DNA of 64,000 nt. Source: Candidatus Margulisiibacteriota bacterium. Lineage in GTDB: Bacteria; Margulisbacteria; Riflemargulisbacteria; GWF2-39-127. The position numbers were made by a program, and so were the translations under genes. The stretch lies in contig QKMY01000024.1 of NCBI GenBank assembly GCA_003242895.1, positions 62,001 through 126,000 on the forward strand. Reading direction: 5' to 3'. How positions within the stretch are numbered: the stretch's first letter is position 1; each line of letters starts with the position of its first letter. This document shows, piece after piece, positions 34,815 through 43,821 of this stretch. Under the pieces are notes generated by a model. The model saw only the letters and a list, made by a program, of their open reading frames with translations. It had not been told where the DNA came from and searched no databases.

Positions 34815-35942
34815 TTAGCTCTTTCTTAATATTTCTAATACTTCTTGCATACGATGCTTCCACGTGTGCTTTTGTAGTATTTCTGCTTGTATTATTTTTG
34901 TTATCTCAATGCGGTCCTCTGGAAAATTAAGGTAATAGTCAACTTTTTCTATGAGTTCAGTTTTTGAGGTAAAGTGAGGGACAGAATCCTTAGGGAATAA
35001 ATAATCCAGGTCCTCCTGGTAATCTGTAAGCATAAAGTTCCCGGAACCGAAACAATCAAAAACGCGCTGATTCAACGCTGTGGTTAATTGGGCTGTTGTA
35101 AGGTTGAGATTAATCTTGCTTTGAGCAAATATTTTTGCGAGGCGGCTTTGGTAATCAACCGGTGAATGGAGCCGAATAGATTTAAGGCTACTCCATGAAC
35201 TATTTCCAAAAATATCAAGAGTGTGGGATTGGCTTAGCTGGGCTAAATAGGTTTTGCGCTTATAGTTATTTGCCCGATCATTGATATAACAGGAATAGTC
35301 GGTGAAAAAACAATCTTGTTCACGGGGTAAGACAGTTTCGCAGGTAAATAATTTATATGAAGCATCAGCTGCCTTTTTTTTAAGTTCGGTGTTAGCCAGT
35401 TCTTGAAGCCTGATGCCTAACTGGTTGTAATAGTTTTTCAGAAGATTTTCATCACTTAATGTGCCAACAAAGCTGACATTATAGGTTTGTTCGGTTTTGT
35501 GGTCATATTCAAAGTAGTCTGGGTCGGTAGCGAGTGGTAAGTAGGTAATATCATTGAAGCCGAAATGATTAAATATCGGGATATGCAATCTGTCCCAGGT
35601 GAATATCTTTTTAAGATAGTTATGGTTTAAGGATGAGGAGTATGGCAGCTTAAAGGGATAGTCAAAGAAAAACTGGACATAAGGAATCTTATACTTATTA
35701 AGTAAATGGTCATCGGACACACTGATTAAACCGGAAATGCCAATAAAGAAAACAAGATCAGGCGCAAAGTGTAGAAGTTTTTCAAAGTCTTCGAATAATA
35801 GTGCTTTATGGGTTGCTGTATTCGATAAACTAAGCCTAAAAGTCGTTATTCCTAATGCTTGCAGTGCTTTCTCCATACAGTTAAGCATGTGGAAATAGGT
35901 AGGACTATCTGAGGGAAGAATTGCTATTTTTGTTGGGATCAT
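34815..35942 (-). CDS. CgeB-like glycosyltransferase, paralogue B
   Basis: The 375-residue protein is closest to paralogue A (both share SDxxxxxHMLNCxEKAL, HFAPDxxFFIG, IPYVQFFFD and HIPIFNHFGF). It has YLPLATDPDYF, SFVGTLSDE, LTTALNQRVFDCFGSGNF and HTWKHR. It looks like a tandem duplicate of A with moderate divergence. It is the middle gene of three on the minus strand, 12 bp after paralogue C. The Shine-Dalgarno is weak. Confidence 0.82.
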   Translation of the reverse strand: MIPTKIAILPSDSPTYFHMLNCMEKALQALGITTFRLSLSNTATHKALLFEDFEKLLHFAPDLVFFIGISGLISVSDDHLLNKYKIPYVQFFFDYPFKLPYSSSLNHNYLKKIFTWDRLHIPIFNHFGFNDITYLPLATDPDYFEYDHKTEQTYNVSFVGTLSDENLLKNYYNQLGIRLQELANTELKKKAADASYKLFTCETVLPREQDCFFTDYSCYINDRANNYKRKTYLAQLSQSHTLDIFGNSSWSSLKSIRLHSPVDYQSRLAKIFAQSKINLNLTTAQLTTALNQRVFDCFGSGNFMLTDYQEDLDYLFPKDSVPHFTSKTELIEKVDYYLNFPEDRIEITKIIQAEILQKHTWKHRMQEVLEILRKS

Positions 35943-35954
35943 ATTTATTCTTTA

Positions 35955-37106
35955 CTATTTCATAATTATATCGAGTACCTGTTCCATCCGATGTAGCCAG
36001 GTATGTTTTTTTATAATAACATTTTTTATGGTTTGAGAAATTTCATTTCGCTCGTTTTCATGCGTTAGGAAATAGTTGATTTTATCAAGGAGATCTGACC
36101 TTGAGGAAAAGGAGGGAATTCTTATGTCGTCCTGCGCAAATAAATAATCGAGGTCGGATTTGTCATCTGTGAGCAAGAAACTGTTGCTGGCAAAGCAATC
36201 GAATACTCGTTGGTTAATTGAAGAAGCAAGTTGTGAAGCGGAAAAATTGAGATTTATTTTTGACTGGTGATAAATGGAAAAAATATCTTTTTTGTAGTTT
36301 ATGGTTGGGTGGACTCGAATAGACCTATTGTCTGTTGCAAGCCATTCCTTATTACCGAAAACGTCAACAATATGGTTTCTTGATATATGATAAATCAGGT
36401 TTTTTCTATAATAGGATGAATGTCTGGCATTTATATAACCAAAAAAATCACGCAAATAATTCTCATTATTTTTGTTTGTAATAATTTCCGGAATGCAAAT
36501 ATTGAAATTGTTATTTTTTGTTTTTGATTTAATGAGGATGTCTGCTTGTTCCCTTAATCCTGGTGGTAATTTGTTCTGGTGGGCCTTGAGGGAATTGTCA
36601 TCGATTATTGCTCCAATAAAACTTACCTGATAGATTTGTTCTTCAGATCTGGGTTGGTCAAAATAGCTGGGTAACGTGGCTAAGGGGAGGTAATGCGTTT
36701 GTTTTATTCCTAAGCTTTGGAATAAAGAAATGTATTCCCGGTCCCAAACAAATAAAGCTTTAAGGTATTCATTCCTGTGATTTGCCAGGACAAGTGGCCT
36801 TAAGGGGAAATCAAAGAGGAACGCCGCATAGGGGATTTTGTGTATATGGAGAAAGTGTCCACCCTCTTCTATGTCCAGATAGCCATTTTGTCCTAAAAAA
36901 AATGCAAAATCTGGCGCGAAATCTATCAGGTCTTGAAGCGTTTCGGTTGTAAATATATACTCTCCGTTAATAATGGAATAATTAACATAATGGACAGTTA
37001 TACTTATTTCTTCTAAAGCTTTTCCTATACAATCGACAATAAAGGGTAAAACATGCCCATATGAAGGAAAAATTGCTATTTTCAGTTTTTTTTGGTTAGC
37101 ATTCAT
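35955..37106 (-). CDS. CgeB-like glycosyltransferase, paralogue C
   Basis: The 383-residue protein is the promoter-proximal gene of the three-gene minus-strand array. Family blocks are KIAIFPSYGHVLPFIVDCI, DFAPDFAFFLGQNGY, YLPLATLPSYF, SFIGAIIDD, INLNFSASQLASSINQRVFDCFA and KHTWLHRM. Its N-terminus (PSYGHVLPF, ILDD-like) is more like paralogues D and E at 57-60 kb than A and B are. No Shine-Dalgarno precedes the ATG. Confidence 0.82.
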   Translation of the reverse strand: MNANQKKLKIAIFPSYGHVLPFIVDCIGKALEEISITVHYVNYSIINGEYIFTTETLQDLIDFAPDFAFFLGQNGYLDIEEGGHFLHIHKIPYAAFLFDFPLRPLVLANHRNEYLKALFVWDREYISLFQSLGIKQTHYLPLATLPSYFDQPRSEEQIYQVSFIGAIIDDNSLKAHQNKLPPGLREQADILIKSKTKNNNFNICIPEIITNKNNENYLRDFFGYINARHSSYYRKNLIYHISRNHIVDVFGNKEWLATDNRSIRVHPTINYKKDIFSIYHQSKINLNFSASQLASSINQRVFDCFASNSFLLTDDKSDLDYLFAQDDIRIPSFSSRSDLLDKINYFLTHENERNEISQTIKNVIIKKHTWLHRMEQVLDIIMK

Positions 37107-37437
37107 GTTTTTATTAATCAGACTTTAATTGGTCCACATGCCGTTTAACTTATATCATAAAGAACATATTGGTTTCATTATGAATACCTGCGAACACTTT
37201 TATCATATTCATTTATATTCTTTTAATGTTTAGCTGGTTTCTCATTAAATTATATCTTAAGTTTTGTTATTTAACATTTTTTTTAACAGCAAAAATTATA
37301 ATGAGTGGAAATGGGCATGCACATAGCCGCTAGACTGCTTGTGCCAAGTTCCAGATACAAGATTTTCTAAGCCCTCGACAATTCGCCGGATATCAATAAT
37401 GAATAGTTTACAAAATTATCGATATCCGGAAATAAAA
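37107..37437. other. Intergenic region with a long-spaced inverted repeat downstream of der
   Basis: 331 bp, AT-rich and without a supportable ORF. CCGGATATC (37386-37394) and GATATCCGG (37421-37429) are perfect inverted repeats separated by 26 nt, just after the der stop codon. Neither side has a good T-run. The promoter of the CgeB-like array should lie in the left part. Confidence 0.45.
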
Positions 37438-38763
37438 TCAATGTTGACGAAAGCTTAATCTTATCGGGACCCCATTAAACCCAAATGCTTCACGAAGTTG
37501 GTTTTCAAGGTATCGGCGATAAGAAAAGTGGATAAGGTCAGGATTATTGACGAAGAATAAGAACAAAGGAGGTGCATTATTTGCTTGGGTAGCATAATAA
37601 ATCTTAAGCCGGTGGCCTTTATATGATGGAGGTGCTTTGCTCGCGACCGCTTTTTCAACAAACGCGTTGAGTTGTGCTGTCGGTATCCTTTTCGTGTATT
37701 CTTGATAAATGCTTATGACTGTATCAAATATTTTGTGAACACGCTGGCCAGTTTTTGCGGAAACGAATAGTATCGGAGCATTGAATAGGAAAAAAAACTC
37801 TTTTCTTAGTACAGCTTCGTATTGGGCTACGTTATAGAGTTCTTTGTCCACAAGATCCCATTTGTTTACTATAAGGATGCAGCCTTTTCCTTCTTCTTCG
37901 ATCATGCCGGCAATTTTTTTGTCCTGTTCAGCTATCGGTTGTGTAGCGTCAATCATGAATAACACGATGTCTGATCTGCTGATGGCATTCATAGACCGGT
38001 GGACACTGTAGTTTTCTATATTGTCTGTAATCTTTGATTTTTTTCTTATTCCGGCAGTATCAACGAAGAGAAATTCTATTCCATTCTTTGTTAGTTTGAC
38101 GTCAATATTATCTCTGGTAGTGCCGGAGACCTCACTCACTATTGCTCTTTCTTCACCTGCGATGACATTTAACAGCGATGATTTTCCTACATTTGGTTTT
38201 CCCGCTATAGTAATTGAAATTAGATTCTCGTCTTTTTTCGTCTCAGATACGTTCGGGATCATTTCGATTACTTTGTCGAGTAGATTGCCCACTCCTCTTC
38301 CATGAAGAGCAGAAATGGTTTCTATTACATCAAATCCCAATTCATAAAATTCGGTGGCTTCGATCTCTCGTTTTTGGTTATCAACCTTGTTTATTACGAG
38401 AATTGCAGGTTTGTTTTGTGCTTGAATTTTTTTTGCTATATATAGATCAAAGGGAGTGATACCTTCTTCGACATTGACAATAAACAAAACCAGGTCGGAT
38501 TGTTGTAGCGCAATTTGTACCTGCATTTCTATTTCTTTTTGAAAAATATTGTCCGATTTAGAAAATTTAGGGTCAAAAAATATTCCGCCAGTATCGATTA
38601 ACGTGAAATAATGGCCGAGCCATTCTGCTTCAACATATAATCTATCTCTTGTAATTCCAGGCTGGTCATCTACGATTACTCGGAATTTGCCTGAAATTCT
38701 ATTGACCAAGGAGGATTTTCCGACATTTGGTCTGCCGATAATTGAAACTAGTGGGTAATGCAT
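37438..38763 (-). CDS. der: Ribosome-associated GTPase Der (EngA)
   Basis: The 441-residue protein has two tandem G domains and a KH-like C-terminal domain. G domain 1 has GRPNVGKSSLVNRI, DTGGIFF and NKVD; G domain 2 has GKPNVGKSSLLNVI, DTAGIRKKS and NKWD. The KH part ends LENQLREAFGFNGVPIRL. Der acts in 50S subunit assembly and is essential. It lies downstream of the S1 protein gene on the same strand, separated by 130 bp containing a long hairpin. AAAGAG is a possible Shine-Dalgarno. Confidence 0.97.
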   Translation of the reverse strand: MHYPLVSIIGRPNVGKSSLVNRISGKFRVIVDDQPGITRDRLYVEAEWLGHYFTLIDTGGIFFDPKFSKSDNIFQKEIEMQVQIALQQSDLVLFIVNVEEGITPFDLYIAKKIQAQNKPAILVINKVDNQKREIEATEFYELGFDVIETISALHGRGVGNLLDKVIEMIPNVSETKKDENLISITIAGKPNVGKSSLLNVIAGEERAIVSEVSGTTRDNIDVKLTKNGIEFLFVDTAGIRKKSKITDNIENYSVHRSMNAISRSDIVLFMIDATQPIAEQDKKIAGMIEEEGKGCILIVNKWDLVDKELYNVAQYEAVLRKEFFFLFNAPILFVSAKTGQRVHKIFDTVISIYQEYTKRIPTAQLNAFVEKAVASKAPPSYKGHRLKIYYATQANNAPPLFLFFVNNPDLIHFSYRRYLENQLREAFGFNGVPIRLSFRQH

Positions 38764-38814
38764 GGTATTAACTCTTTAGCTTTCTTATGATTATTTTATT
38801 TATTTAAAGATACT

Positions 38815-38852
38815 CGATGGTCAATCGGCATATTTATGCTGATTGACCATCG
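38815..38852 (-). other. Long hairpin between the S1-protein gene and der
   Basis: CGATGGTCAATC and GATTGACCATCG pair over 12 bp, and the inner GGCAT/ATGCT extends the stem to 17 bp with one G-U pair and a 4-nt loop. On the minus strand it follows the S1-protein stop by 45 nt. The downstream tail is A/T mixed rather than a T-run, so it may be a leaky terminator or an RNase III-type processing site between the two genes. Confidence 0.6.
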
Positions 38853-38896
38853 CTTGAAGCCCTTATTTAGATAATCGATGTGTAGCGATTAAAAAG

Positions 38897-40393
38897 TTAC
38901 AGGTTTAGAACTTCGTCCATATTTATTGCAAGATCTGATTTTTTTAATGCAGCTTCTTCCATTACCTGTTCTAATAATTTATCGTCTTCATCAGAGATGT
39001 CAACGCTTTTCACTTCTTCTACCTTTACTATGTCGCCGATGGTAATATGTTTTGGTATAACTTTTTGTTCGAAATTTTTGAAATCTTCCTGAATCTCTTC
39101 ATTTTTTGCTGATTTCATACTTAACCCGATTTTCTTTTCTTCAGGTATTATTCTTAGAATTTTTATTTTAACAAGATCTCCGAGCTGAAGTTCATCTTCA
39201 ACTTTGGTTATATTTTTTTCAGATATTTCTGAGAGATGTATTAATCCTTCTAGCCCTTTTTCTAGCTCGATAAAAGCTCCAAAACTTACAATTTTGCTGA
39301 CCTTTCCTGATACTATATCACCAATTTGGTAGGTTTCTTCAACTGATACCCACGGGTCTGGGAAGAGCTGTTTGTAGCCTAATGAAACTTTTTTTCCTTC
39401 TTTATCAACGCCTAATACAAATACGTCGATATCCTGCCCGACTTTTAAGATTTCTTCAGGATTGTTTACTCTGCACCAGGATAATTCGGAAATATGAATA
39501 AGGCCTTCAACCCCACCTATGTCAACAAAAACACCGAAATTTTTAATGCTGCTCACTTTCCCGTTAACGACCATACCAGCTTCGAGTGTGACAAGAATAT
39601 TATCTTTTGATTCTTTTTTTGCTGATTGTTTTAGTGCATTTTTATTTGAAACAATGATTTTTTTTCTGGTTTTGTCGAAATCTATGACAACAACTTCCAG
39701 CTTTTTTCCTACAAGAGCTTCCATGTTTTCATTTTTTTCTTTTATTATATGAGATGCAGGGAGAAATCCTTTATGTCCAAATATTGTTACGATAAGTCCT
39801 CCTCTTACTGCATTTTCTATTTTTGCTTCTAGTGGGGAAGTGTTTTCGTATGCTTTGGCTATTTCATCGAGCCCTTTTTCGAAGTCTGCCATTTTTTTTG
39901 ATAGCATTATAAAGCCTTCTTTAGATTCAAGCTTAATAATTTTTAAGGTTAGTTTTTTTCCTGGAACAAAGAATTCTTCCATTTCTTTGTTATTCGTAAT
40001 TCCAGTTTCGCTTAATGGTATAAGGCCTTCAGATTTATAGCTTACATCGACAAGCACTCCATCTTTTTCAAGGCTTATAATATCTCCGGTTATAAGATCT
40101 CCTTCTTTATAATCCTGTAGATTGTTTTCCTGCATTAAGCTTTCTTGCAAGGAAATTGTGCCGTTCCTGTCCATCTTGTCAGTCATAAAATTATCATCGG
40201 CGAGCGATTTTTCAAAATCATCTGCAGAACCAATTTTGGTTGCAGAAAATCGTTCAACACTAACTATCGGTTCTTCTTCATCAACAAAAGTAACTTTTTC
40301 TTTTGTATATGCAGAAAGATATTCTGCGCCGGATTCTGTTTTCGACTCTTTCTCTTTGAATTTCTGTGACTTTTCTTGCTCTTTTTCCATCAT
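38897..40393 (-). CDS. rpsA: Ribosomal protein S1-like protein with four S1 domains
   Basis: The 498-residue protein has four S1 RNA-binding domains at about 95-167, 183-252, 270-342 and 355-427. The first is DLITGDIISLEKDGVLVDVSYKSEG in abbreviated form; the third and fourth have the classic NFGVFVDIGGVEGLIHISELSW and SFGAFIELEKGLEGLIHLSEIS patterns. The N-terminal 90 and C-terminal 70 residues are charged and unstructured-looking. The four-domain form resembles S1 of Gram-positive and cyanobacterial-type lineages rather than the six-domain proteobacterial protein. GGGGGAG precedes two adjacent ATGs; the second (40390) has the better spacing. Confidence 0.9.
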   Translation of the reverse strand: MMEKEQEKSQKFKEKESKTESGAEYLSAYTKEKVTFVDEEEPIVSVERFSATKIGSADDFEKSLADDNFMTDKMDRNGTISLQESLMQENNLQDYKEGDLITGDIISLEKDGVLVDVSYKSEGLIPLSETGITNNKEMEEFFVPGKKLTLKIIKLESKEGFIMLSKKMADFEKGLDEIAKAYENTSPLEAKIENAVRGGLIVTIFGHKGFLPASHIIKEKNENMEALVGKKLEVVVIDFDKTRKKIIVSNKNALKQSAKKESKDNILVTLEAGMVVNGKVSSIKNFGVFVDIGGVEGLIHISELSWCRVNNPEEILKVGQDIDVFVLGVDKEGKKVSLGYKQLFPDPWVSVEETYQIGDIVSGKVSKIVSFGAFIELEKGLEGLIHLSEISEKNITKVEDELQLGDLVKIKILRIIPEEKKIGLSMKSAKNEEIQEDFKNFEQKVIPKHITIGDIVKVEEVKSVDISDEDDKLLEQVMEEAALKKSDLAINMDEVLNL

Positions 40394-40471
40394 AACTCCC
40401 CCTCAATTCCAATAAATTTTTATTCACATACTCTTACTCAATCCCGGTATACTTTAGTAACTGTTTAGCTG

Positions 40472-40500
40472 ATACTACTATATAAATTTATTTTTGACAA
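40472..40500 (-). promoter_or_regulatory. Promoter of the S1-protein gene
   Basis: On the minus strand TTGTCA (40500-40495), a 17-nt spacer and TAGTAT (40477-40472) form a sigma-70-type promoter. The leader would be about 70 nt. Confidence 0.5.
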
Positions 40501-40624
40501 GTTTAATACACTGAATATAAAAGTAAGACCAGTACTGAAAAAAATGATAATATATAAAATATTTGAAGGTATAAGGTGAAAGTATATATCCTTATTTTAT
40601 AATTAATAAATTATTGCATGTTAT

Positions 40625-41584
40625 TTATGACTTAATTATCGTAGGCTTAATACAAAAGATAATTTCGGTATCTTCAGTTTCTTTTAAAGAAAATTTAAAA
40701 AGATTACCGATTACTGGAAGAGAACTTAAAAAGGGTACTTCAAAATTGTATTTTTTCTCATCATTGCTTTTAAGTCCTGCAATCATAAATATCTGCCCGC
40801 TTTTCACTTTGACTTCTGTTTGGGCTTCTTTGGTCGATATAACCGGATATTCTCCAGCAGCTGTGGTTTTCCACCCTTTAATAGATGAGACCTCTGGCTG
40901 AATGCTTGTTACAATATAGTTTTCTGAGACTATTTTAGGGTTGATTTTTAGTTTAATCCCAGCATCCATATACGAAATCGTGTAATTTCCCTTATCTTTG
41001 TCAGGAACTGCAACCGGAACTTTGTCTCCTATTTTAACCAGGGCTGTGCAGTTATCTTTAACAACTAATGTGGGATTCGCTTTGATTCTTGCTTTTCCGT
41101 ATTGGGTTGCCATTTTAATTTTTGCTAAGAATTGGCTCTCGTCTGCAATGATCAGGTTCTTATTGGTCATTTCTACATCTTTTTCTGTATTCCACTTTAT
41201 CCCAAGCTCATTTATGTCATTGTTAGTTAATTCAATGATTTCTACTTCAATCTTTATTTGATCTATCGGGCAATCGAGTTTTTCTATGAAAGCCTGTATC
41301 ATTTTGTATTTTTTAGTTGTTGTGTAAATCCCGATACTGGAGTTGCTTGTATATTGTATAATTTTTTCTTCTGGAAATATTTTTTTTAGCTGTTCTGAGA
41401 ATATAATTGCATCTTGATGCTTCAGCTGGTAAATAAATAATCTGTTTTCTTCAATTTCAGAGAATTTCTCTGCGGTAGTGTTGCTATAGCTGAATACGAG
41501 TTCACAATTTGCCTCGGTAGCTATAATTAACATTATTAATAATATACCCCAGAGTTTATTCAGGCTTCTTCTTTTGGTTTGCAT
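40625..41584 (-). CDS. Short secretin (PilQ/GspD-type C-terminal domain)
   Basis: The 319-residue protein has a signal peptide (LWGILLIMLIIATEANC). One N-type domain follows (LFIYQLKHQDAIIFSEQLKKIF, about 45-105), and then the secretin beta domain: IEVEIIELTNNDINELGIKW, ARIKANPTLVVKDNCTA, GDKVPV, GIKLKINPKIV, PVISTKEAQTEVKVKSGQIFMIAGL and LPVIGNLFKF. Secretins form the outer-membrane gate for type IV pili or type II secretion. This one is about half the usual length, without AMIN domains or extra N domains. It is the last gene of a pilN-pilO-secretin unit. Expression is from the promoter near 42853. Confidence 0.85.
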   Translation of the reverse strand: MQTKRRSLNKLWGILLIMLIIATEANCELVFSYSNTTAEKFSEIEENRLFIYQLKHQDAIIFSEQLKKIFPEEKIIQYTSNSSIGIYTTTKKYKMIQAFIEKLDCPIDQIKIEVEIIELTNNDINELGIKWNTEKDVEMTNKNLIIADESQFLAKIKMATQYGKARIKANPTLVVKDNCTALVKIGDKVPVAVPDKDKGNYTISYMDAGIKLKINPKIVSENYIVTSIQPEVSSIKGWKTTAAGEYPVISTKEAQTEVKVKSGQIFMIAGLKSNDEKKYNFEVPFLSSLPVIGNLFKFSLKETEDTEIIFCIKPTIIKS

Positions 41585-41585
41585 T

Positions 41586-42011
41586 TCATATACTCCTTGT
41601 AATCAAAATTAATTCTGCCAGGTCTTCGGATTCCGGAATCTTTTTTATGGTAATGCCTTTTGCAGTCATCTGTTGAAATACTTTGTCAAATTGCCGGAGG
41701 AATTGAGAAATGTTGGAGAATGGGATAACTATAGAAAATTTATAATTATGGTCTGGTTCGCTGGTTACTATAAATTTTTTGACCGGATATACGGCTATCA
41801 GTTCTTTTACTTCGGCATGTGGGAATAAATTTTCTGTTTTGAGGGGTATGTGAACTTTCTGATGCTTTTTTTCTTTTTTTTGTATGAGCTTTTTTTGTTC
41901 AAGTTTAACCGAATTAATAGTTTCGTTAAGATTCGTATTACAAAATATAAGATAGAGGTTTGCGCATATCAGCATGAAGATCATTATTAATAAGATTTTA
42001 CGGCTGGACAT
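41586..42011 (-). CDS. PilO/GspM-like pilus alignment-complex protein
   Basis: The 141-residue protein has one N-terminal membrane helix (ILLIMIFMLICANLYLIF), a short lysine-rich coiled coil and a periplasmic domain with a PilO-like ferredoxin fold pattern (YKFSIVIPFSNISQFLRQFDKVF). Assignment rests mostly on size, topology and position between the PilN-like and secretin genes. PilO links the inner-membrane platform to the secretin. It overlaps the upstream gene by 14 bp. Confidence 0.65.
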   Translation of the reverse strand: MSSRKILLIMIFMLICANLYLIFCNTNLNETINSVKLEQKKLIQKKEKKHQKVHIPLKTENLFPHAEVKELIAVYPVKKFIVTSEPDHNYKFSIVIPFSNISQFLRQFDKVFQQMTAKGITIKKIPESEDLAELILITRSI

Positions 42012-42840
42012 TATATTCTCCTGAGATTAAGTAAGTATTCCCATGAAGTACAACTTGCTTTAGGATTATATCTTTTTCTAAAGAGCTATAAGACTCAGCA
42101 CAGGCACTAAAGGTAATTTTATTCTTGAGGCAATCAAAATTTATCGATTCTAGTTTCATTCCTTCCGGTATTCTTTTTGCAATAAAATCATCGATTGATT
42201 GCATGCCTTTCAAAATGCTTTCTCTCTGGAATGTTTGAACTGGAGTTGTTTCAACGGATTCTATCTCATTCGCTTGTTCGACTTTGTTTTCTTGCATTCT
42301 TAGGCTTTTGCTCTTTTCTAATTGTTTTACTTGTTCGTTTGAGGTGTTGATTTCTAAGATATTATTGTAAGTCATAAATAAAAGGATACAAATAAAGAAA
42401 GGAAGGATTAGATAATCTTTGCTTTTTTTCTGGGCCTTGGTTTTCAGTGGAATTTCGTCTATGAAGATGTTTCCTGCTAATATTCCCGCGTTATGTACGG
42501 TCTTTTGTACTTTTTCAAGATAACGCTTTTTTATGAAAAATATAAGTAAATGGTTAGAGTGCTGGCCTTTCTGGGTTTGAAAGGTATAGTAATAATCCTT
42601 CGATAATTGTGGATAATGGCTTTTTATTTTCCAACTTATTATGTTAGCTAAATCATCATTATTTATTTCAGGAATTATAATTTCTTTTGTCTTATAATAA
42701 GATTTTATTTTTATGGTGGTATTTTTATCTGTTATTTTTGGCAGAAGGGCTTTTAAAGATTTATGCCGGGCTATCTCAATACCCTGGGCATCAAATAAGA
42801 TTTTATGTTTTTTTGTAATTTGTATTTCGGAAACATTCAT
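41998..42840 (-). CDS. PilN/GspL-like inner-membrane pilus assembly protein
   Basis: The 280-residue protein has a cytoplasmic N-terminal domain of about 155 residues, a single membrane helix (YLILPFFICILLFMTY), a short coiled coil and a periplasmic domain of about 80 residues (GMKLESINFDCLKNKITFSACAES). This resembles GspL or a PilM-PilN fusion, in which a reduced actin-like domain is tethered to PilN. No separate PilM gene is seen. It leads a three-gene operon. Its ATG has no Shine-Dalgarno and lies 12 nt from the -10 box. Confidence 0.65.
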   Translation of the reverse strand: MNVSEIQITKKHKILFDAQGIEIARHKSLKALLPKITDKNTTIKIKSYYKTKEIIIPEINNDDLANIISWKIKSHYPQLSKDYYYTFQTQKGQHSNHLLIFFIKKRYLEKVQKTVHNAGILAGNIFIDEIPLKTKAQKKSKDYLILPFFICILLFMTYNNILEINTSNEQVKQLEKSKSLRMQENKVEQANEIESVETTPVQTFQRESILKGMQSIDDFIAKRIPEGMKLESINFDCLKNKITFSACAESYSSLEKDIILKQVVLHGNTYLISGEYNVQP

Positions 42841-42852
42841 GACGTAATATAT

Positions 42853-42880
42853 ATTATCATGCCCATTATATTGACGTCAA
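42853..42880 (-). promoter_or_regulatory. Promoter of the pilN-pilO-secretin operon with a palindromic -35
   Basis: On the minus strand TTGACG (42880-42875), a 16-nt spacer and GATAAT (42858-42853) form a promoter. The -35 lies within a perfect 10-bp palindrome, TTGACGTCAA (42871-42880), and GACGT recurs inverted at 42841-42845 directly before the start codon. The leader would be only a few nucleotides. Confidence 0.5.
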
Positions 42881-42950
42881 CAAATTGTTGGTAATATAAT
42901 GAGTATGAGATGCGGTAACCAGGAAAAAACTAAAGATTATAATTCTTTGG

Positions 42951-43412
42951 TTAATTGTAACTCAGTTTTATTGGCTTAAATGGATTTTTTTCGTACTCGC
43001 AGGTATATAATCTTTTCATCTCGTATCCTGAATTAGCTTTCCCTAAAGAAACTAAGACATATAAACATTGGTTTTCAGATGAAAAACATATAGTTAATGT
43101 CGTATTCTCAATATTCTCCTGATAAGAATTGCTAGCTTTTATTAAGGATATTTTTTCATTAAGTGGAAAACTTTTATGGATATTTATTTTATATTGAGCT
43201 TCCTTGTTATTGTTTATCAGCCAGGCTGCGCGTGCGATACCTGATAATCCTCCCAACTCCAGCTTGATGTCTTGTTTTTCCATCTGGACTAGCGAGGTTG
43301 CACCAAGAACCGTTTTGGCGAGCATATAAATACTGGTCGTGATGATTAATAGAAAAATTACGATACCTAATAGGATACTTCCTTTATTGCTTATTGCCTG
43401 CATAAACGGCAT
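42951..43412 (-). CDS. Pseudopilin-cluster protein (PilX-like)
   Basis: The 153-residue protein begins with a short leader and a hydrophobic helix (KGSILLGIVIFLLIITTSIYM) preceded by a small polar segment, like PilX/GspK N-termini. It lacks the canonical GFTLIE motif. The rest is a soluble domain with one pair of cysteines near the C-terminus. It is the last gene of the pilD-pseudopilin run and overlaps its neighbour by 29 bp; ATG at 43403 (MQAISN) is an alternative start. The 110-bp gap to the next gene holds a promoter. Confidence 0.6.
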   Translation of the reverse strand: MPFMQAISNKGSILLGIVIFLLIITTSIYMLAKTVLGATSLVQMEKQDIKLELGGLSGIARAAWLINNNKEAQYKINIHKSFPLNEKISLIKASNSYQENIENTTLTICFSSENQCLYVLVSLGKANSGYEMKRLYTCEYEKNPFKPIKLSYN

Positions 43413-43821
43413 CCTCGATTTCTATAATTTTGTTTTGGTTTATTGTAAATGAATAATTCAGAATAACAACCTTTCCGTTGATTTTTGCATTGAATTTGAT
43501 GTTCATATCTTGCGAGTTCAATTTTGTTTTTGTTTTCTTTTTTCTTATAAGAAAGCCATCCTCTGTAAAATAATCGATTTTATTTTCTCCTTCCCCGAGC
43601 GATAAGGTTGTGCCGTTACTGGACGCTATTACTGCATCTTCAAGGTCTCTTGCGATATTACTTTGAATGTTATTAATTTGAACTATTTTTTGGTAGAAAG
43701 CAATATTTCTTGAAAAGGTACGGAATAATGGACTTGCAAATTGATTAATGGCAGTCAGGATCATAATTAATACTGAAAATCCAACAAGAAGCTCGACAAT
43801 CGTATAACCTTTATTCTTCAT
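43384..43821 (-). CDS. Type IV pilin-like minor pseudopilin (PilW/GspJ-like)
   Basis: The 145-residue protein has a class III signal: leader MKNK, cleavage before YTIVELLVGFSVLIMILTA with Glu at mature position 5, so it should be processed by the adjacent prepilin peptidase. The C-terminal domain is beta-rich. Length and order fit GspJ/PilW. It overlaps both neighbours by about 10-30 bp, showing tight translational coupling. Confidence 0.8.
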   Translation of the reverse strand: MKNKGYTIVELLVGFSVLIMILTAINQFASPLFRTFSRNIAFYQKIVQINNIQSNIARDLEDAVIASSNGTTLSLGEGENKIDYFTEDGFLIRKKKTKTKLNSQDMNIKFNAKINGKVVILNYSFTINQNKIIEIEDAVYAGNKQ

